Shown here: one piece after another, positions 26,063 through 34,442 of the stretch | Layout of the letters: each line of letters opens with the position of its first letter | Position numbering within the stretch: position 1 is the first letter of the stretch | Assembly (NCBI RefSeq): GCF_000176915.2 | Contig: NC_014844.1 | Coordinates: 3,410,001-3,474,000, forward strand | Source: Pseudodesulfovibrio aespoeensis Aspo-2 | GTDB taxonomy: Bacteria > Desulfobacterota > Desulfovibrionia > Desulfovibrionales > Desulfovibrionaceae | DNA: 64,000 bases | Direction: 5' to 3' | Notes under the pieces: model-generated | What the model was told of the DNA's origin: nothing | Database searches by the model: none | Seen by the model: the letters and a program-made list of their open reading frames with translations, nothing else | Program-made: the position numbers and the translations under genes

Positions 26063-26935
26063 GTGCGTATTCCCGATCTGATCGGTTCCCTGTCCAGGCC
26101 GTTTGTCTCCATCGAGCTGCTGCCGCCGCGCCGCGAGGCGGAGCTGGCCGGGTTCGGCCAGGCGGTGCAGGCCCTCAAGGGCATGAAGCCGCTGTTCGCG
26201 GCCGTGACCTGTGGTGCGGGCGGGCGCGGGGCCGTTGGCACCCTGGAGACGGCGCGCGACCTGGCCGAGGACCACGGGTTCACGGTCATGCCGCACCTGA
26301 CCTGTGTGCATGTGCCGCCCGCGGCCCTGCCCGGCCAGTTGGACGCGCTGCGTACCTGCGGCATCCGGAACGTGCTGGCCGTGCGCGGCGATTTTCCGGC
26401 AGGCATGGAGCCTGTGTCCAAGGGCTTCCGCCACGCCTCGGATCTGGTGGCCAGGGTGCGCCAGCTGGCCCCGGACATGGCCGTGGGCGTGGCCGCCTAC
26501 CCGGACGGCCACCCGGATTCGCGCTCCATCCTCGAAGACATCGGGTTCCTGCGCTTCAAGCTCGACCAGGGCGCGAGCTTTGCCGTGACCCAGCTCTTCT
26601 TCGACAACCGCCGCTATTTCGACATGGTGGACCGGCTGGCTGCCATGGGCTGCACCAAGCCGATCATCCCGAGCATCCTGCCCATCCGCAGCCTGGGCCA
26701 GATCAAGCGGGTCATGGAGCTGTGCGACGCGCCCGTGCCGGGCACACTGCTGGCCGACATCGAGGCAGCCCACGCCAAGGATGGCGACGCGGGCGTGCGC
26801 CGGTATGGCGTGGCCCAGGCCGCGTCCCAACTGTCCGAGCTGCTGGAGCAGGGCGCGCCGGGTGTCCACCTCTATCCCTTCAACCGGGCCGACATGTGCC
26901 TGGAGGTGGTACAGCGGGCCGGGCTGTTGCCCTGA
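26063..26935 (+). CDS. metF: Methylenetetrahydrofolate reductase family protein
   Basis: 290 aa, the size of bacterial MetF. Seen: FVSIELLPPRREAELAGFGQAV (substrate Glu region), VTCGAGG, MPHLTCVHV, NVLAVRGDFP (FAD-binding RGD) and FAVTQLFFDNRRYFDMV. It reduces 5,10-methylene-THF to 5-methyl-THF, or may work with an iron-sulfur partner as in acetogen-like MetF. The start is GTG at 26063, with AAGGAGG six bases upstream; an earlier TTG is less likely. Confidence 0.88.
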   Translation: MRIPDLIGSLSRPFVSIELLPPRREAELAGFGQAVQALKGMKPLFAAVTCGAGGRGAVGTLETARDLAEDHGFTVMPHLTCVHVPPAALPGQLDALRTCGIRNVLAVRGDFPAGMEPVSKGFRHASDLVARVRQLAPDMAVGVAAYPDGHPDSRSILEDIGFLRFKLDQGASFAVTQLFFDNRRYFDMVDRLAAMGCTKPIIPSILPIRSLGQIKRVMELCDAPVPGTLLADIEAAHAKDGDAGVRRYGVAQAASQLSELLEQGAPGVHLYPFNRADMCLEVVQRAGLLP

Positions 26936-26961
26936 ACCGGGCATGCGTATATCGTGGGTGC

Positions 26962-27693
26962 ATGCCGCGCCTCGCCATCATGTCCGACCCCCACGCCAAT
27001 CTGGAGGCGTTGACCCAGGTGCTGCACGACATCGCCGGGCAGGGCGCGGATGAGACTTACTGCCTGGGCGACGCCATCGGCTACGGCCCACAGCCCCAGG
27101 AATGCTGCGACCTGCTGCGCGAGGCCCAAGTGACAACGCTCATGGGCAACCACGAGCAGGGGCTGATCAACATCCACTACCTGCGGGACTTCAACCAGCC
27201 CGCTGCCGACGCCCTGCGCCGCACCCGCGAGATGCTCGACGAGGCCACCTATCACTGGCTCGTCTCGCGGCCCAAGGCCCTGGTGGCCCACGGTTGCCGC
27301 ATGGTCCACGGCACCCCGCCCGACTCGATCACGGAATACATCTGGAAACACGAGACGGCCATGGATGCGGTCTTTTCCCGGTATCCCGAGGCTGTCTGCT
27401 TTGTGGGCCACACCCACGACCTGATGCGCTTCACCCATGGGGTTGGCGTCGGGGCCAGCCGCAAGTTGCCGCTGTTGCCGGGCGAGACTGCCCTTGAGCC
27501 GGGCCTGCGCCACCTGATCAACGTGGGTGCAGTGGGCCAGCCCCGGGACGGCGACAACCGCGCCAAATACGTGCTCCACGACACCGACGCCAGAACCGTG
27601 ACCCTGCGCCGCGTCCCCTACGACATCGCCAGGACCGCCGCGCTGATCGCGGCCAGGGGCTTTTCCAAGGCCTTTGCCGACAGGCTCTGGTAA
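26962..27693 (+). CDS. Metallophosphoesterase, calcineurin-like (second copy)
   Basis: 243 aa. Metal motifs are MSDPHANLEAL (with DPH instead of the usual DIH), CLGDAIGYGPQP, MGNHEQGL, VHGTP and FVGHTHDLMRF. The fold matches the phosphoesterase at 22.9 kb but the sequence is clearly divergent. It begins 26 bases after the metF stop, so they probably form one transcript, ended by the hairpin at 27748. Confidence 0.85.
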   Translation: MPRLAIMSDPHANLEALTQVLHDIAGQGADETYCLGDAIGYGPQPQECCDLLREAQVTTLMGNHEQGLINIHYLRDFNQPAADALRRTREMLDEATYHWLVSRPKALVAHGCRMVHGTPPDSITEYIWKHETAMDAVFSRYPEAVCFVGHTHDLMRFTHGVGVGASRKLPLLPGETALEPGLRHLINVGAVGQPRDGDNRAKYVLHDTDARTVTLRRVPYDIARTAALIAARGFSKAFADRLW

Positions 27694-27695
27694 CG

Positions 27696-27713
27696 ATACC
27701 CCCCAGGGGGTAT
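27696..27713. promoter_or_regulatory. CsoR/CstR-type palindrome after the phosphoesterase gene
   Basis: ATACCCCCCAGGGGGTAT is an 18-bp palindrome with 8-bp arms that starts 2 bases past the stop codon. DUF156-family repressors bind ATACCC(N)GGGTAT-type sites, and this one resembles the two near the operon promoter and near cstR. It lies 131 bp upstream of the operator in the promoter and could be an auxiliary site. A role as an RNA hairpin is possible. Confidence 0.55.
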
Positions 27714-27747
27714 CACCGAAGACTCAAAAAAATTGACGACCTCCGTG

Positions 27748-27780
27748 ACAGGCGTGCTCATGTGCGCCTGTTTTCTTTTC
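27748..27780 (+). terminator. Intrinsic terminator of the metF-phosphoesterase transcript
   Basis: ACAGGCG and CGCCTGT pair in a 7-bp stem with a 10-base loop, followed by TTTCTTTTC. Confidence 0.8.
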
Positions 27781-27834
27781 TATTATGGCTGGTTATAAAT
27801 CATACCTCCGGCGTCGATTTATTTGCCAACCCCC

Positions 27835-27863
27835 TTGACACCTATACCCGGTATGGGTATGTA
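27835..27863 (+). promoter_or_regulatory. Sulfur operon promoter with CstR-type operator in its spacer
   Basis: TTGACA (27835-27840) is a perfect -35, followed by a 17-base spacer and TATGTA (27858-27863) as a -10. The palindrome ATACCCGGTATGGGTAT (27844-27860) occupies the spacer and touches the -10. A bound repressor would block RNA polymerase. The site matches the ATACCC/GGGTAT class bound by CsoR/CstR-family proteins, and a member is encoded at 35.2 kb. Confidence 0.8.
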
Positions 27864-27976
27864 TTGAGCAAAGGAAACCATTCCGGGCGAAGTTATAATA
27901 GCCCCGGCCCGGCTGGGTGGTATGTGTTTGATGGTGGGGCTGCATTTTGTTGAACAACCTGATCACTGGAGGGAAT

Positions 27977-28300
27977 ATGAACCGCACAGCAATGACGATA
28001 GTCGCGTCCGCCCTGGTCGTTATGATGACCGTGTCCATGGCCTTTGCCCTGGGCGACGGCAATGGCCGCAAGGGCAAGTTTCTCTACCGCAAGAACTGCC
28101 GCTCCTGTCACGACGGGAAGAGCGCGGCGGACCTGAGCCCGGCGGACCGGACCCAGGCCGAGTGGAAGGCCACCTTTGCCGACATGGGCAAGATCAAGTG
28201 CAGCGACGGCTGGACCATCAGCAAGGAAGAGCTCAACGACATCTACACCTACCTGTACGAGTACGCCAAGGATTCTCCGTCCCCGGCCAAGTGCAGCTAA
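27977..28300 (+). CDS. Periplasmic monoheme c-type cytochrome
   Basis: 107 aa. A signal peptide (IVASALVVMMTVSMAFAL) precedes one heme site, CRSCH, near residue 50. It is probably the periplasmic electron carrier for the reductase encoded next. The start at 27977 follows GGAGGGAAT. This is the first gene after the operator-controlled promoter; a strong GC-rich hairpin separates it from the molybdoenzyme gene and may stabilise or attenuate the message. Confidence 0.87.
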   Translation: MNRTAMTIVASALVVMMTVSMAFALGDGNGRKGKFLYRKNCRSCHDGKSAADLSPADRTQAEWKATFADMGKIKCSDGWTISKEELNDIYTYLYEYAKDSPSPAKCS

Positions 28301-28351
28301 GACACCCCGCCCGCGACGCCGCTTTTTGTGCGGCGCGCTGACAACGGCCAT

Positions 28352-28386
28352 GCCGTCCCCGCCTCGCCCCCCGGGGCGGGGACGGC
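28352..28386 (+). other. Long GC-rich intercistronic hairpin
   Basis: GCCGTCCCCGCC (28352-28363) pairs with GGCGGGGACGGC (28375-28386), a 12-bp perfect stem between the cytochrome c and molybdoenzyme genes. AAAAAA follows rather than a T-run, so it is more likely an mRNA-processing or attenuation element than a terminator. Confidence 0.55.
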
Positions 28387-28445
28387 AGCCAAAAAAGGCG
28401 AACCGCGTCGCTGTCGCGACCCCTACGCCAGGAGGCAGATCCCCA

Positions 28446-30650
28446 ATGCCGGACTCCACCACCACGCTCTCCCGCCGCGACTTCTTCAAGGCCTCCGGCC
28501 TGATGGCGGCTGCCGCCGTGGGCGGCCCGGCCCTGCTGGGCGGCCTGCGCAAGGCCCATGCAGCCACCATGACCCCTTCCATGGCTCCGGCCCGGGACTC
28601 GAAGTTCTCGGTCTGCGACATGTGCTTCAACAAGTGCGGGCTGATCGCCCGCGTCGAGAACGGCGTGGTCGCCAAACTCGATCCCAACCCCAAGTTTCTC
28701 AAGTCGCGCGGCATGTTGTGTGCGCGCGGCAATGCGGGCATCAGCCACGTCTATGACCCGGACCGGCTCAAGCACCCCCTGCTGCGCAAGGGCGAGCGGG
28801 GCGAGGGCAAGTGGCAGCGCATCCCGTGGGACGAGGCCCTGGACATGGCCGCCCAGAAGATGGCCGAGGTGCGCGAAAAGTACCTGCCCTGCGGCCACCT
28901 CTTCTCAGCCGGGACCGACATGCACTCCCTGTTCGTGGGGCGGCTGGCCGAGGTCTACGGCTCGTTCAACATCACCTCCCACGAATCCCTGTGTCTGGTT
29001 TCGGGCAACCGAGCCTTTCTCGACACCTTTGGCGAGGAACCCTTTGCCGACGTGCTCCACTCCAAGTACGTGATCATGGCCGGGGCCAACCGCTTCGAGG
29101 CGCTGGTCACCCCGGACTCCATGGACCTGATGACCGCCATGCGCGAGCACGGCTGCAAGCTGGTGACGCTCGACCCGCGCTACACCAAGACCGCGGCCCT
29201 GTCCGACGAGTGGTATCCCATCAAGCCCGGCACGGACATGGCCTTCATGCTCGCCCTGGCCCACGTCATCATCGGCGAGGGGCTTTACGACCCCCAGTGG
29301 ATCGCGGAGAAGACCTACGGCATGGAACAGCTCATGGAGCACGTCAAACAGTACACCCCGGAATTCGCCGCCGCAGAGTGCGGGGTTCCGGCCTCGGACA
29401 TCGCCCGCATCGCCCGCGAGCTGGCCGCGGCAGCCCCGGCCTCCATGGTCTATCCGGGTCGCCGCAGCTCGGACTACGAGAACTCCACCCAGATCCGCCG
29501 CTCGTTCGCCATCGTCAACGGGCTGCTGGGCAACTGGGACCGCCCCGGCGGACTGCTGGCCGCCCGTGCCGTCGGGCTGCGGGGCGTGCCCTACGACGCG
29601 CCCTGGTACGACGAGAACCACGAGGACCGCATCGAGGCGGGCAAGGTGCCCATGATGTTCGAGCACGAGGGCAGCTTCATGGTCACGCGCGACTCGGTGC
29701 TGGCCGACGACCCGTATCCCATCCGGGGCTGGTTCATCTACAAGACCAACCCCATGGCCACCGCACCGGACCGCAAGAAGACCATCGAGATGATGCACAA
29801 GATGGATTTCGTCACCGTGGTGGACATCGCCATGTCCGACACGGCCTGGTACGCGGACCTGGTCCTGCCCTCCCAGAGCTATCTGGAGCGCATCGACCCC
29901 TGCTCCGGCCTCCAGGGCTCGTCCGCCTGCGCCTGCGTGGTCAAGCGCGACCCGGTCATCGAGCCGCTCTACGAATCGCGCTCGATCTTCGACATCCTCA
30001 AGGGCATCGCCGGTCGGCTCGACCTTGGCGAATACTTTGACTTCACCATCGAGGAATTCCGCGAAAAGCAGCTGGCCGGGCTGCCCGGCGCCGAAGGGAT
30101 CATGGACCGCGACGGCGTCTACTACAATCCGAGCAAGGTCTACGGCATCTATGAAGGCATGGTCTACAAGACCCTGTCCCAGAAGGTGGAGCTGTACAAC
30201 CAGCGCTACGAGCAGATGGGCATCGACCCCCTGCCCCGCTACACCCCGCCGACTGAGCCGCCCAGGAACCAGTTCCGGCTGGTCATCGGGCGCAACGCCA
30301 TGGTCACCCAGGGATCCACCACCAACAACGCCCTGCTGCACGAATTCGTGCCTACCAACACCCTGTGGATCAACCCCGGCCCTGCCGCACAGCTGGGCAT
30401 CGCTGACAATGATCTGGTGGAGGTGTCGAGCGCGGTGGGCCGCCAGTCGCTGCGGGCCGAGGTCACGGACAAGATCCGCGAGGACACGGTCTACATGCTG
30501 ACCGGGTTCAACACCCTGTCCACCCAGCAGAAGCTGGCCCACGGCAACGGCGCGAGCATCGCCGAGATACTCGATGGCCGCTACGACACCGTGACCGGCA
30601 ACGCGGCCCTGCACCAGACATTTGTGACCGTAACAAGGAAGGTGGCATGA
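28446..30650 (+). CDS. Tat-exported molybdopterin oxidoreductase, polysulfide/thiosulfate reductase type (PsrA/PhsA-like)
   Basis: 734 aa, matching catalytic subunits of polysulfide or thiosulfate reductases. The twin-arginine signal is SRRDFFKASG. The [4Fe-4S] ligands are the Cys in CDMCFNKC plus the one in GMLCARG, spaced as in the DMSO-reductase superfamily. The Mo ligand is the Cys in SHESLCLVSG, so the active site uses Cys, not Sec. The C-terminal Mo-cofactor domain is seen at NQFRLVIGRNAMVTQG. The location is periplasmic. The FeS and cytochrome b partners follow with overlapping codons. Substrate among polysulfide, thiosulfate and tetrathionate is not settled by sequence, but the rhodanese and persulfide-sensor context favours polysulfide/persulfide. 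Confidence 0.9.
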   Translation: MPDSTTTLSRRDFFKASGLMAAAAVGGPALLGGLRKAHAATMTPSMAPARDSKFSVCDMCFNKCGLIARVENGVVAKLDPNPKFLKSRGMLCARGNAGISHVYDPDRLKHPLLRKGERGEGKWQRIPWDEALDMAAQKMAEVREKYLPCGHLFSAGTDMHSLFVGRLAEVYGSFNITSHESLCLVSGNRAFLDTFGEEPFADVLHSKYVIMAGANRFEALVTPDSMDLMTAMREHGCKLVTLDPRYTKTAALSDEWYPIKPGTDMAFMLALAHVIIGEGLYDPQWIAEKTYGMEQLMEHVKQYTPEFAAAECGVPASDIARIARELAAAAPASMVYPGRRSSDYENSTQIRRSFAIVNGLLGNWDRPGGLLAARAVGLRGVPYDAPWYDENHEDRIEAGKVPMMFEHEGSFMVTRDSVLADDPYPIRGWFIYKTNPMATAPDRKKTIEMMHKMDFVTVVDIAMSDTAWYADLVLPSQSYLERIDPCSGLQGSSACACVVKRDPVIEPLYESRSIFDILKGIAGRLDLGEYFDFTIEEFREKQLAGLPGAEGIMDRDGVYYNPSKVYGIYEGMVYKTLSQKVELYNQRYEQMGIDPLPRYTPPTEPPRNQFRLVIGRNAMVTQGSTTNNALLHEFVPTNTLWINPGPAAQLGIADNDLVEVSSAVGRQSLRAEVTDKIREDTVYMLTGFNTLSTQQKLAHGNGASIAEILDGRYDTVTGNAALHQTFVTVTRKVA

Positions 30651-31414
30651 TGGCACGGCAACTGGCAATGGTCATCGACGCGGCCAAGTGCATAGACTGC
30701 AAGGCCTGCGTGGCTTCCTGCAAGGTGGCCAACCACACGCCCGAGGGCCAGTGGCGCAACTGGATCAAGCATGAGGACGCCTCGCCCTCTCCGGGCGCGG
30801 GCACAAGCAAGACACGCTTCCAGCCCGGCGCGTGCATGCACTGCGACAACCCCACCTGCGTGGCCGCCTGCCCCACCGGGGCCACCTACAAAGACCCGGA
30901 AACCGGCGAAGTGGTCATTGACGACGGGCTGTGCATCGGCTGCGGCAACTGCATCCCGGCCTGCCCCTACCACGCCCGGTTCCGCAACGCCCAGAAGCGC
31001 AAGGCGGACAAGTGCAACTACTGTCCGGAGCGTCGGGCCGCCGGGCTCTCGCCCGCCTGCGTGGACACCTGCCCGACCAAGGCGCGCGTGTTCGGCGACA
31101 TCAACGACCACCAGAGCGAGGCCGGACGGCTCTATCTGGCCAACAAAGACCGGCTGACCAGGGTGACTGCCCTGACCGACACCAAGCCCAACATGTTCTA
31201 CCTCGGCGACCCCGGCCCCGGCGCCTGGGGCGGCGAGGCCGTGGTGCCCGCCTCCATGGTAGCCATGAAGCAGTCGGCCCCGTTCATCAAGGGCATCGTG
31301 GCCCTGTCGGGCCTCGGCGTGCTGGTCATGCTCGGCCGCCAGCTGCTGGTCGGGAGTGGCGACAAATCCTCGGATTCCGATCATTCCAGCGGCAAGGAGG
31401 ATTCCGATGCCTAG
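30647..31414 (+). CDS. Four-cluster ferredoxin subunit of the molybdoenzyme (PsrB/PhsB-like) with C-terminal anchor
   Basis: 255 aa. Cys motifs for four [4Fe-4S] clusters: CIDCKACVASC, CMHCDNPTCVAACP, CIGCGNCIPACP and the CNYC...CVDTCP pair. A hydrophobic helix (IKGIVALSGLGVLVML) near residue 225 is followed by a Ser/Asp-rich tail, which would anchor the subunit to the membrane. It carries electrons between cytochrome b and the Mo subunit. The start overlaps the previous stop by ATGA; 8 bases overlap the next gene. Confidence 0.92.
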   Translation: MMARQLAMVIDAAKCIDCKACVASCKVANHTPEGQWRNWIKHEDASPSPGAGTSKTRFQPGACMHCDNPTCVAACPTGATYKDPETGEVVIDDGLCIGCGNCIPACPYHARFRNAQKRKADKCNYCPERRAAGLSPACVDTCPTKARVFGDINDHQSEAGRLYLANKDRLTRVTALTDTKPNMFYLGDPGPGAWGGEAVVPASMVAMKQSAPFIKGIVALSGLGVLVMLGRQLLVGSGDKSSDSDHSSGKEDSDA

Positions 31415-32123
31415 GACGCACAAGCGGCACGACCGCTCCGACATCTTCATCCATTGGTTCAATGCGGCCTGCTGGCTGCTGCTCCTGCTCACCGGCGTGG
31501 GGCTGATCCAGAACCCGGCCATCGACCCCTTTGGCTCCGGATACCCGCAGGCCCTGCGCTCGCTGGTGGGCGGCGGAGCCGCCCTGCTTGCCCTCCACGA
31601 GGGCATCGGGGTGCTGTGGATACTCGGCTTTGTCTTCTATCTGATTGTCAACTTCAAGGGAGCCAGGTTCTTCCTGGCCGAAATATTCTCGGTCAGCCCG
31701 GCCCGCGACATGGCCTGGATGGTCAGGAAGATGGTTCTGATGACCCTGGGCCCCAAGGCGCTCAAGGGAGTGGGCATGGACCCGGAGCTGCCCGACCAGG
31801 GCTACTACAACATGGGTCAGAAGGCGTTCGCCCAGGCCAGCGTGGTCGGCGGCGTGGTCATCGCTGCGACCGGCGTGATCATGCTCCTGTCCGACCGCAC
31901 CTTTGGCGCGGACTCGACCGGGCTGGTCGGCTGGGCCGTGACCCTGCACTTCATCGCCGTGGGACTGGTCTTCGCCGGGCTGCTGGTCCACATCTACATG
32001 GCGGCCATCTCGCCCGAGGAGCGCCCTGGCTTCAAGTCCATGTTCACCGGCGTGGTGCCCGACGGCTACGCCAAGCACCACCACCGGCTGTGGTGGGAAA
32101 AGATCAGGAACGACGGCGAGTGA
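31407..32123 (+). CDS. Cytochrome b membrane subunit (PhsC/FdnI-like)
   Basis: 238 aa with four hydrophobic helices (FNAACWLLLLLTGVGLI, GIGVLWILGFVFYLIVNF, ASVVGGVVIAATGVIMLL, TLHFIAVGLVFAGLLVHIYM). His residues placed as in di-heme cytochrome b are seen in FIHWFNAACW, LHEGIG, LHFIAVG and LVHIYM. It is the quinol-oxidising anchor of the reductase. It is of the FdnI/PhsC type rather than the NrfD type found in many Psr complexes. The start at 31407 follows AAGGAGG. Confidence 0.88.
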   Translation: MPRTHKRHDRSDIFIHWFNAACWLLLLLTGVGLIQNPAIDPFGSGYPQALRSLVGGGAALLALHEGIGVLWILGFVFYLIVNFKGARFFLAEIFSVSPARDMAWMVRKMVLMTLGPKALKGVGMDPELPDQGYYNMGQKAFAQASVVGGVVIAATGVIMLLSDRTFGADSTGLVGWAVTLHFIAVGLVFAGLLVHIYMAAISPEERPGFKSMFTGVVPDGYAKHHHRLWWEKIRNDGE

Positions 32124-32218
32124 CGCCGCCGGAACGGATATGAGGGAAGGAAACGCCCCGCCCGACAGCGAGGGGCTGGCGGGCCGGACAAACGACACAT
32201 CAATGAAGGGAGTGTACC

Positions 32219-33316
32219 ATGCACAAGACACGCATTCTGATAGCCATGCTGCTGGCCCTGGCCCTGGCAGCGGCCACCCCGGCCCTGGCCGAGGAGGGCG
32301 CCAAGCCCAAGTTCAAGGAATTCCATTCCATCGTGGATTACGCCTTTGTGGCCAAGCATGCCAAGATGCCCAAGCCCAAGGACGTGATGATCATCGACTC
32401 GCGGCCCTACAAGCCCACCTTTGTGGCCGGATACATCCCCACGGCGGTATCCATCCCCACCAGCCAGTTTGAGAAGATGACCGACCAGCTGCCCGCGAAC
32501 AAGGCGGCCACGCTGATCTTCTACTGCGGCGGGTTCGACTGCCCGCTCTCGCACAAGGCGGCCTTCATGGCCGAGGCGCTGGGCTACACCAACGTCCATG
32601 TCTACGCTGCCGGGTATCCGGACTGGAAGAAGAAGGCCCCCTACCATTCCATCGGGGTGGAGACGGTCATGGAGATGATGACCAAGGGCGAGAAGTACAT
32701 CCTGGTGGACGCCCGCCCGGCCAAGCTCTTCCTGGAAGGGTCCATCCCGTCCTCCATCTCCATCCCTGAGCGGGAGTTCGCGGACAAGCGGGGCATGCTG
32801 CCCGTGGGCAAGGACGAGGTCTCCCTGGTCTACTACTGCGGCGGGTATGACTGCGTGCTCTCCCACAAGTCGGCCATCAAGGCCCGCGCGCTGGGCTACA
32901 AGAACGTCCTGGTGGCCGAGGCCGGATACCCCGCATGGCAGAAGCTCTATGGCTCCGCGGGCGGCGTGGCCGTCAAGGCGGGCGAGGCCGAGGGAGCCAT
33001 CGACCTTGAGCAGTTCAAGGCCATCCTCAAGGACAAGCCCGAATCCATCATGCTCATCGACGTGCGCGACCGCGAGGAGTTTGCCGTCAGCCACTTCCCC
33101 ACTGCGGTCAACATGACCGTGGACATGGTCGAGAAGCAGGCCGCCCAGATGCCCGTGGACAAGCCCATCGTCTTTGTCTGTGCCACGGGCGCGCGCTCGG
33201 GCGAGGCATACTACCTGCTCAAGGACCTGCGCCCCGAGATCAAGGATGTCTACTACCTTGAGGCGACCATCAAGTTCGGCGACAACAACAGTTACGAGAT
33301 CACACCCAACAAGTAG
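32219..33316 (+). CDS. Periplasmic triple-rhodanese sulfurtransferase
   Basis: 365 aa. A signal peptide (MLLALALAAATPALAEE) precedes three rhodanese domains. Active-site loops: domain 1 YCGGFDC (Cys103, Cys108), domain 2 YCGGYDC (Cys207, Cys212), domain 3 VCATGARS (Cys321). Domains 1 and 2 have a six-residue CxxxxC loop instead of the simple CxxGxR(S) loop. The protein probably carries sulfane sulfur to or from the reductase. It sits 95 bases after the cytochrome b gene. Three tandem domains are uncommon; two is usual for thiosulfate sulfurtransferases. Confidence 0.9.
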   Translation: MHKTRILIAMLLALALAAATPALAEEGAKPKFKEFHSIVDYAFVAKHAKMPKPKDVMIIDSRPYKPTFVAGYIPTAVSIPTSQFEKMTDQLPANKAATLIFYCGGFDCPLSHKAAFMAEALGYTNVHVYAAGYPDWKKKAPYHSIGVETVMEMMTKGEKYILVDARPAKLFLEGSIPSSISIPEREFADKRGMLPVGKDEVSLVYYCGGYDCVLSHKSAIKARALGYKNVLVAEAGYPAWQKLYGSAGGVAVKAGEAEGAIDLEQFKAILKDKPESIMLIDVRDREEFAVSHFPTAVNMTVDMVEKQAAQMPVDKPIVFVCATGARSGEAYYLLKDLRPEIKDVYYLEATIKFGDNNSYEITPNK

Positions 33317-33419
33317 CCATTGACCACTGCGGGGCCGGGAAGGCACAACCCCTGTCACCTCCTCCATCCCGGCCCCGCGCCCTCCCTGCCATGCCAGGGA
33401 GGGGAGGAGCGCGCGGAAG

Positions 33420-34442
33420 ATGAAGCCCCTTTCTATGGCCATCTGGCTGCTCATCGCCCTGCTTCCCGCCCTGTTCCCCGACGCCCGCGCGGACGCCGAC
33501 ACAGACGGGGACGAAGCACTCTGGTGGTCCGCCGCCCAGGCCGAGAGCGAGCGCGACGGCTACAAGCTCATCGACACCGACCAGTTGCTCATGCTGATCA
33601 ACTCCGGCCAGCCCCCCCTGATCATCGATGTCCGGGCCGACTACGAGTTTGAGGCCGGACATGTGACCGGGGCCGCGAATCTCGAATTCGACCTGGGCGA
33701 CCGGGGTGACCTGGACACGGCCAAGCGCACGGCCTTCGCAGCCCTGGCCGGGCCGGACAAATCGCGGCCCATCGTCTTCTATTGCCGCAGCTTCAGGTGA
33801 CTGCGCAGCGGCATTGCAGCGCGCTGGGCAGCGCGCATGGGGTATGAGAAGGTGTACAGACACCCAGGCGGATTCCACGAGTGGGAGGCGGCCCATCCGG
33901 AGCTGGTGGTCGGAACCGTGCCCGAACAGCGCGCCCTGGCGCCGGGCGATTCCTTCCCGGATTGCCGTCTGGCGCTGTTGAGCGGCGACCACGACCGCGA
34001 GTATCTGGACCTGCCCGCCGACGCCAAGTGGCTCGCCCTTGCCGACCTGAGGGCGCGCTTCGTGCTCATCCAGCTCTACAACACCATGTGCCACGAGTGC
34101 GTGCGCGAGACCAAGATGCTCAGCCGGTTCTTCGAGCGGGTGGAGGCCGACCCGGTCCTGGCAGGCCGGCTCAAGATCATCGGGGTGGGGATATACGACA
34201 CCAACCTCAAGGTGGTGAAGTTCCGGAAGCATTACGACGTGCTCTACCCGCTGTTCGCGGATCAGCACGGGGAGATCTTCGGCTGCCTGGGCCAGGCCCA
34301 GGTGCCGCTGGCCTACCTGCTGCGGGCCAGGGGCGACGGAACCTGGAACATCGAGCTGATCAAGCGGGGGTATTTCGAGCCGGACGAAACCTTCCTGAAC
34401 ACACTCCGGGATGCGGTCATCCGCTCGGACTGCACCGACTAG
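33420..34442 (+). CDS. Rhodanese-thioredoxin fusion with an in-frame TGA, candidate selenoprotein
   Basis: 340 residues if TGA at 33798-33800 is read as selenocysteine (residue 127). A signal peptide (SMAIWLLIALLPALFP) is followed by a rhodanese domain whose loop reads YCRSFR-U-LRSGIAARWAARMGY. Aligned to the triple rhodanese (YCGGFDCPLSHKAAFMAEALGY) the spacing is identical to the following GY and GG, and the TGA falls exactly on the second Cys. The first Cys (122) is kept. The reading frame stays open and homologous past the stop to residue 340, with a thioredoxin/TlpA-like domain carrying CHEC (about 224-227). A SECIS-like hairpin follows. The alternative is a recent nonsense mutation. Confidence 0.75.
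33819..33836 (+). promoter_or_regulatory. Putative bacterial SECIS hairpin
   Basis: GCGCGCT (33819-33825) and AGCGCGC (33830-33836) pair perfectly over 7 bp with the loop GGGC. The loop starts 25 bases after the TGA at 33798-33800. This agrees with the bacterial SECIS consensus (upper stem 4-16 bp, apical loop 3-14 nt with a G in its first two positions, about 16-37 nt from UGA). The GC content of this genome makes chance hairpins more frequent, so this alone is not proof. Confidence 0.6.

Noticed and set aside
28446-30650. Selenocysteine in the molybdoenzyme
   Set aside because: The Mo ligand position reads Cys (SHESLCLVSG) and there is no in-frame TGA.
33798-33800. TGA as an ordinary nonsense mutation making a pseudogene
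   Set aside because: Not excluded, but ranked lower: the rest of the frame is intact, the TGA aligns with a conserved Cys and a SECIS-like hairpin follows.
33780-33850. Two compensating frameshifts in the rhodanese loop
   Set aside because: The other frame gives a less rhodanese-like loop and needs two changes; the in-frame reading aligns without gaps to the triple rhodanese.
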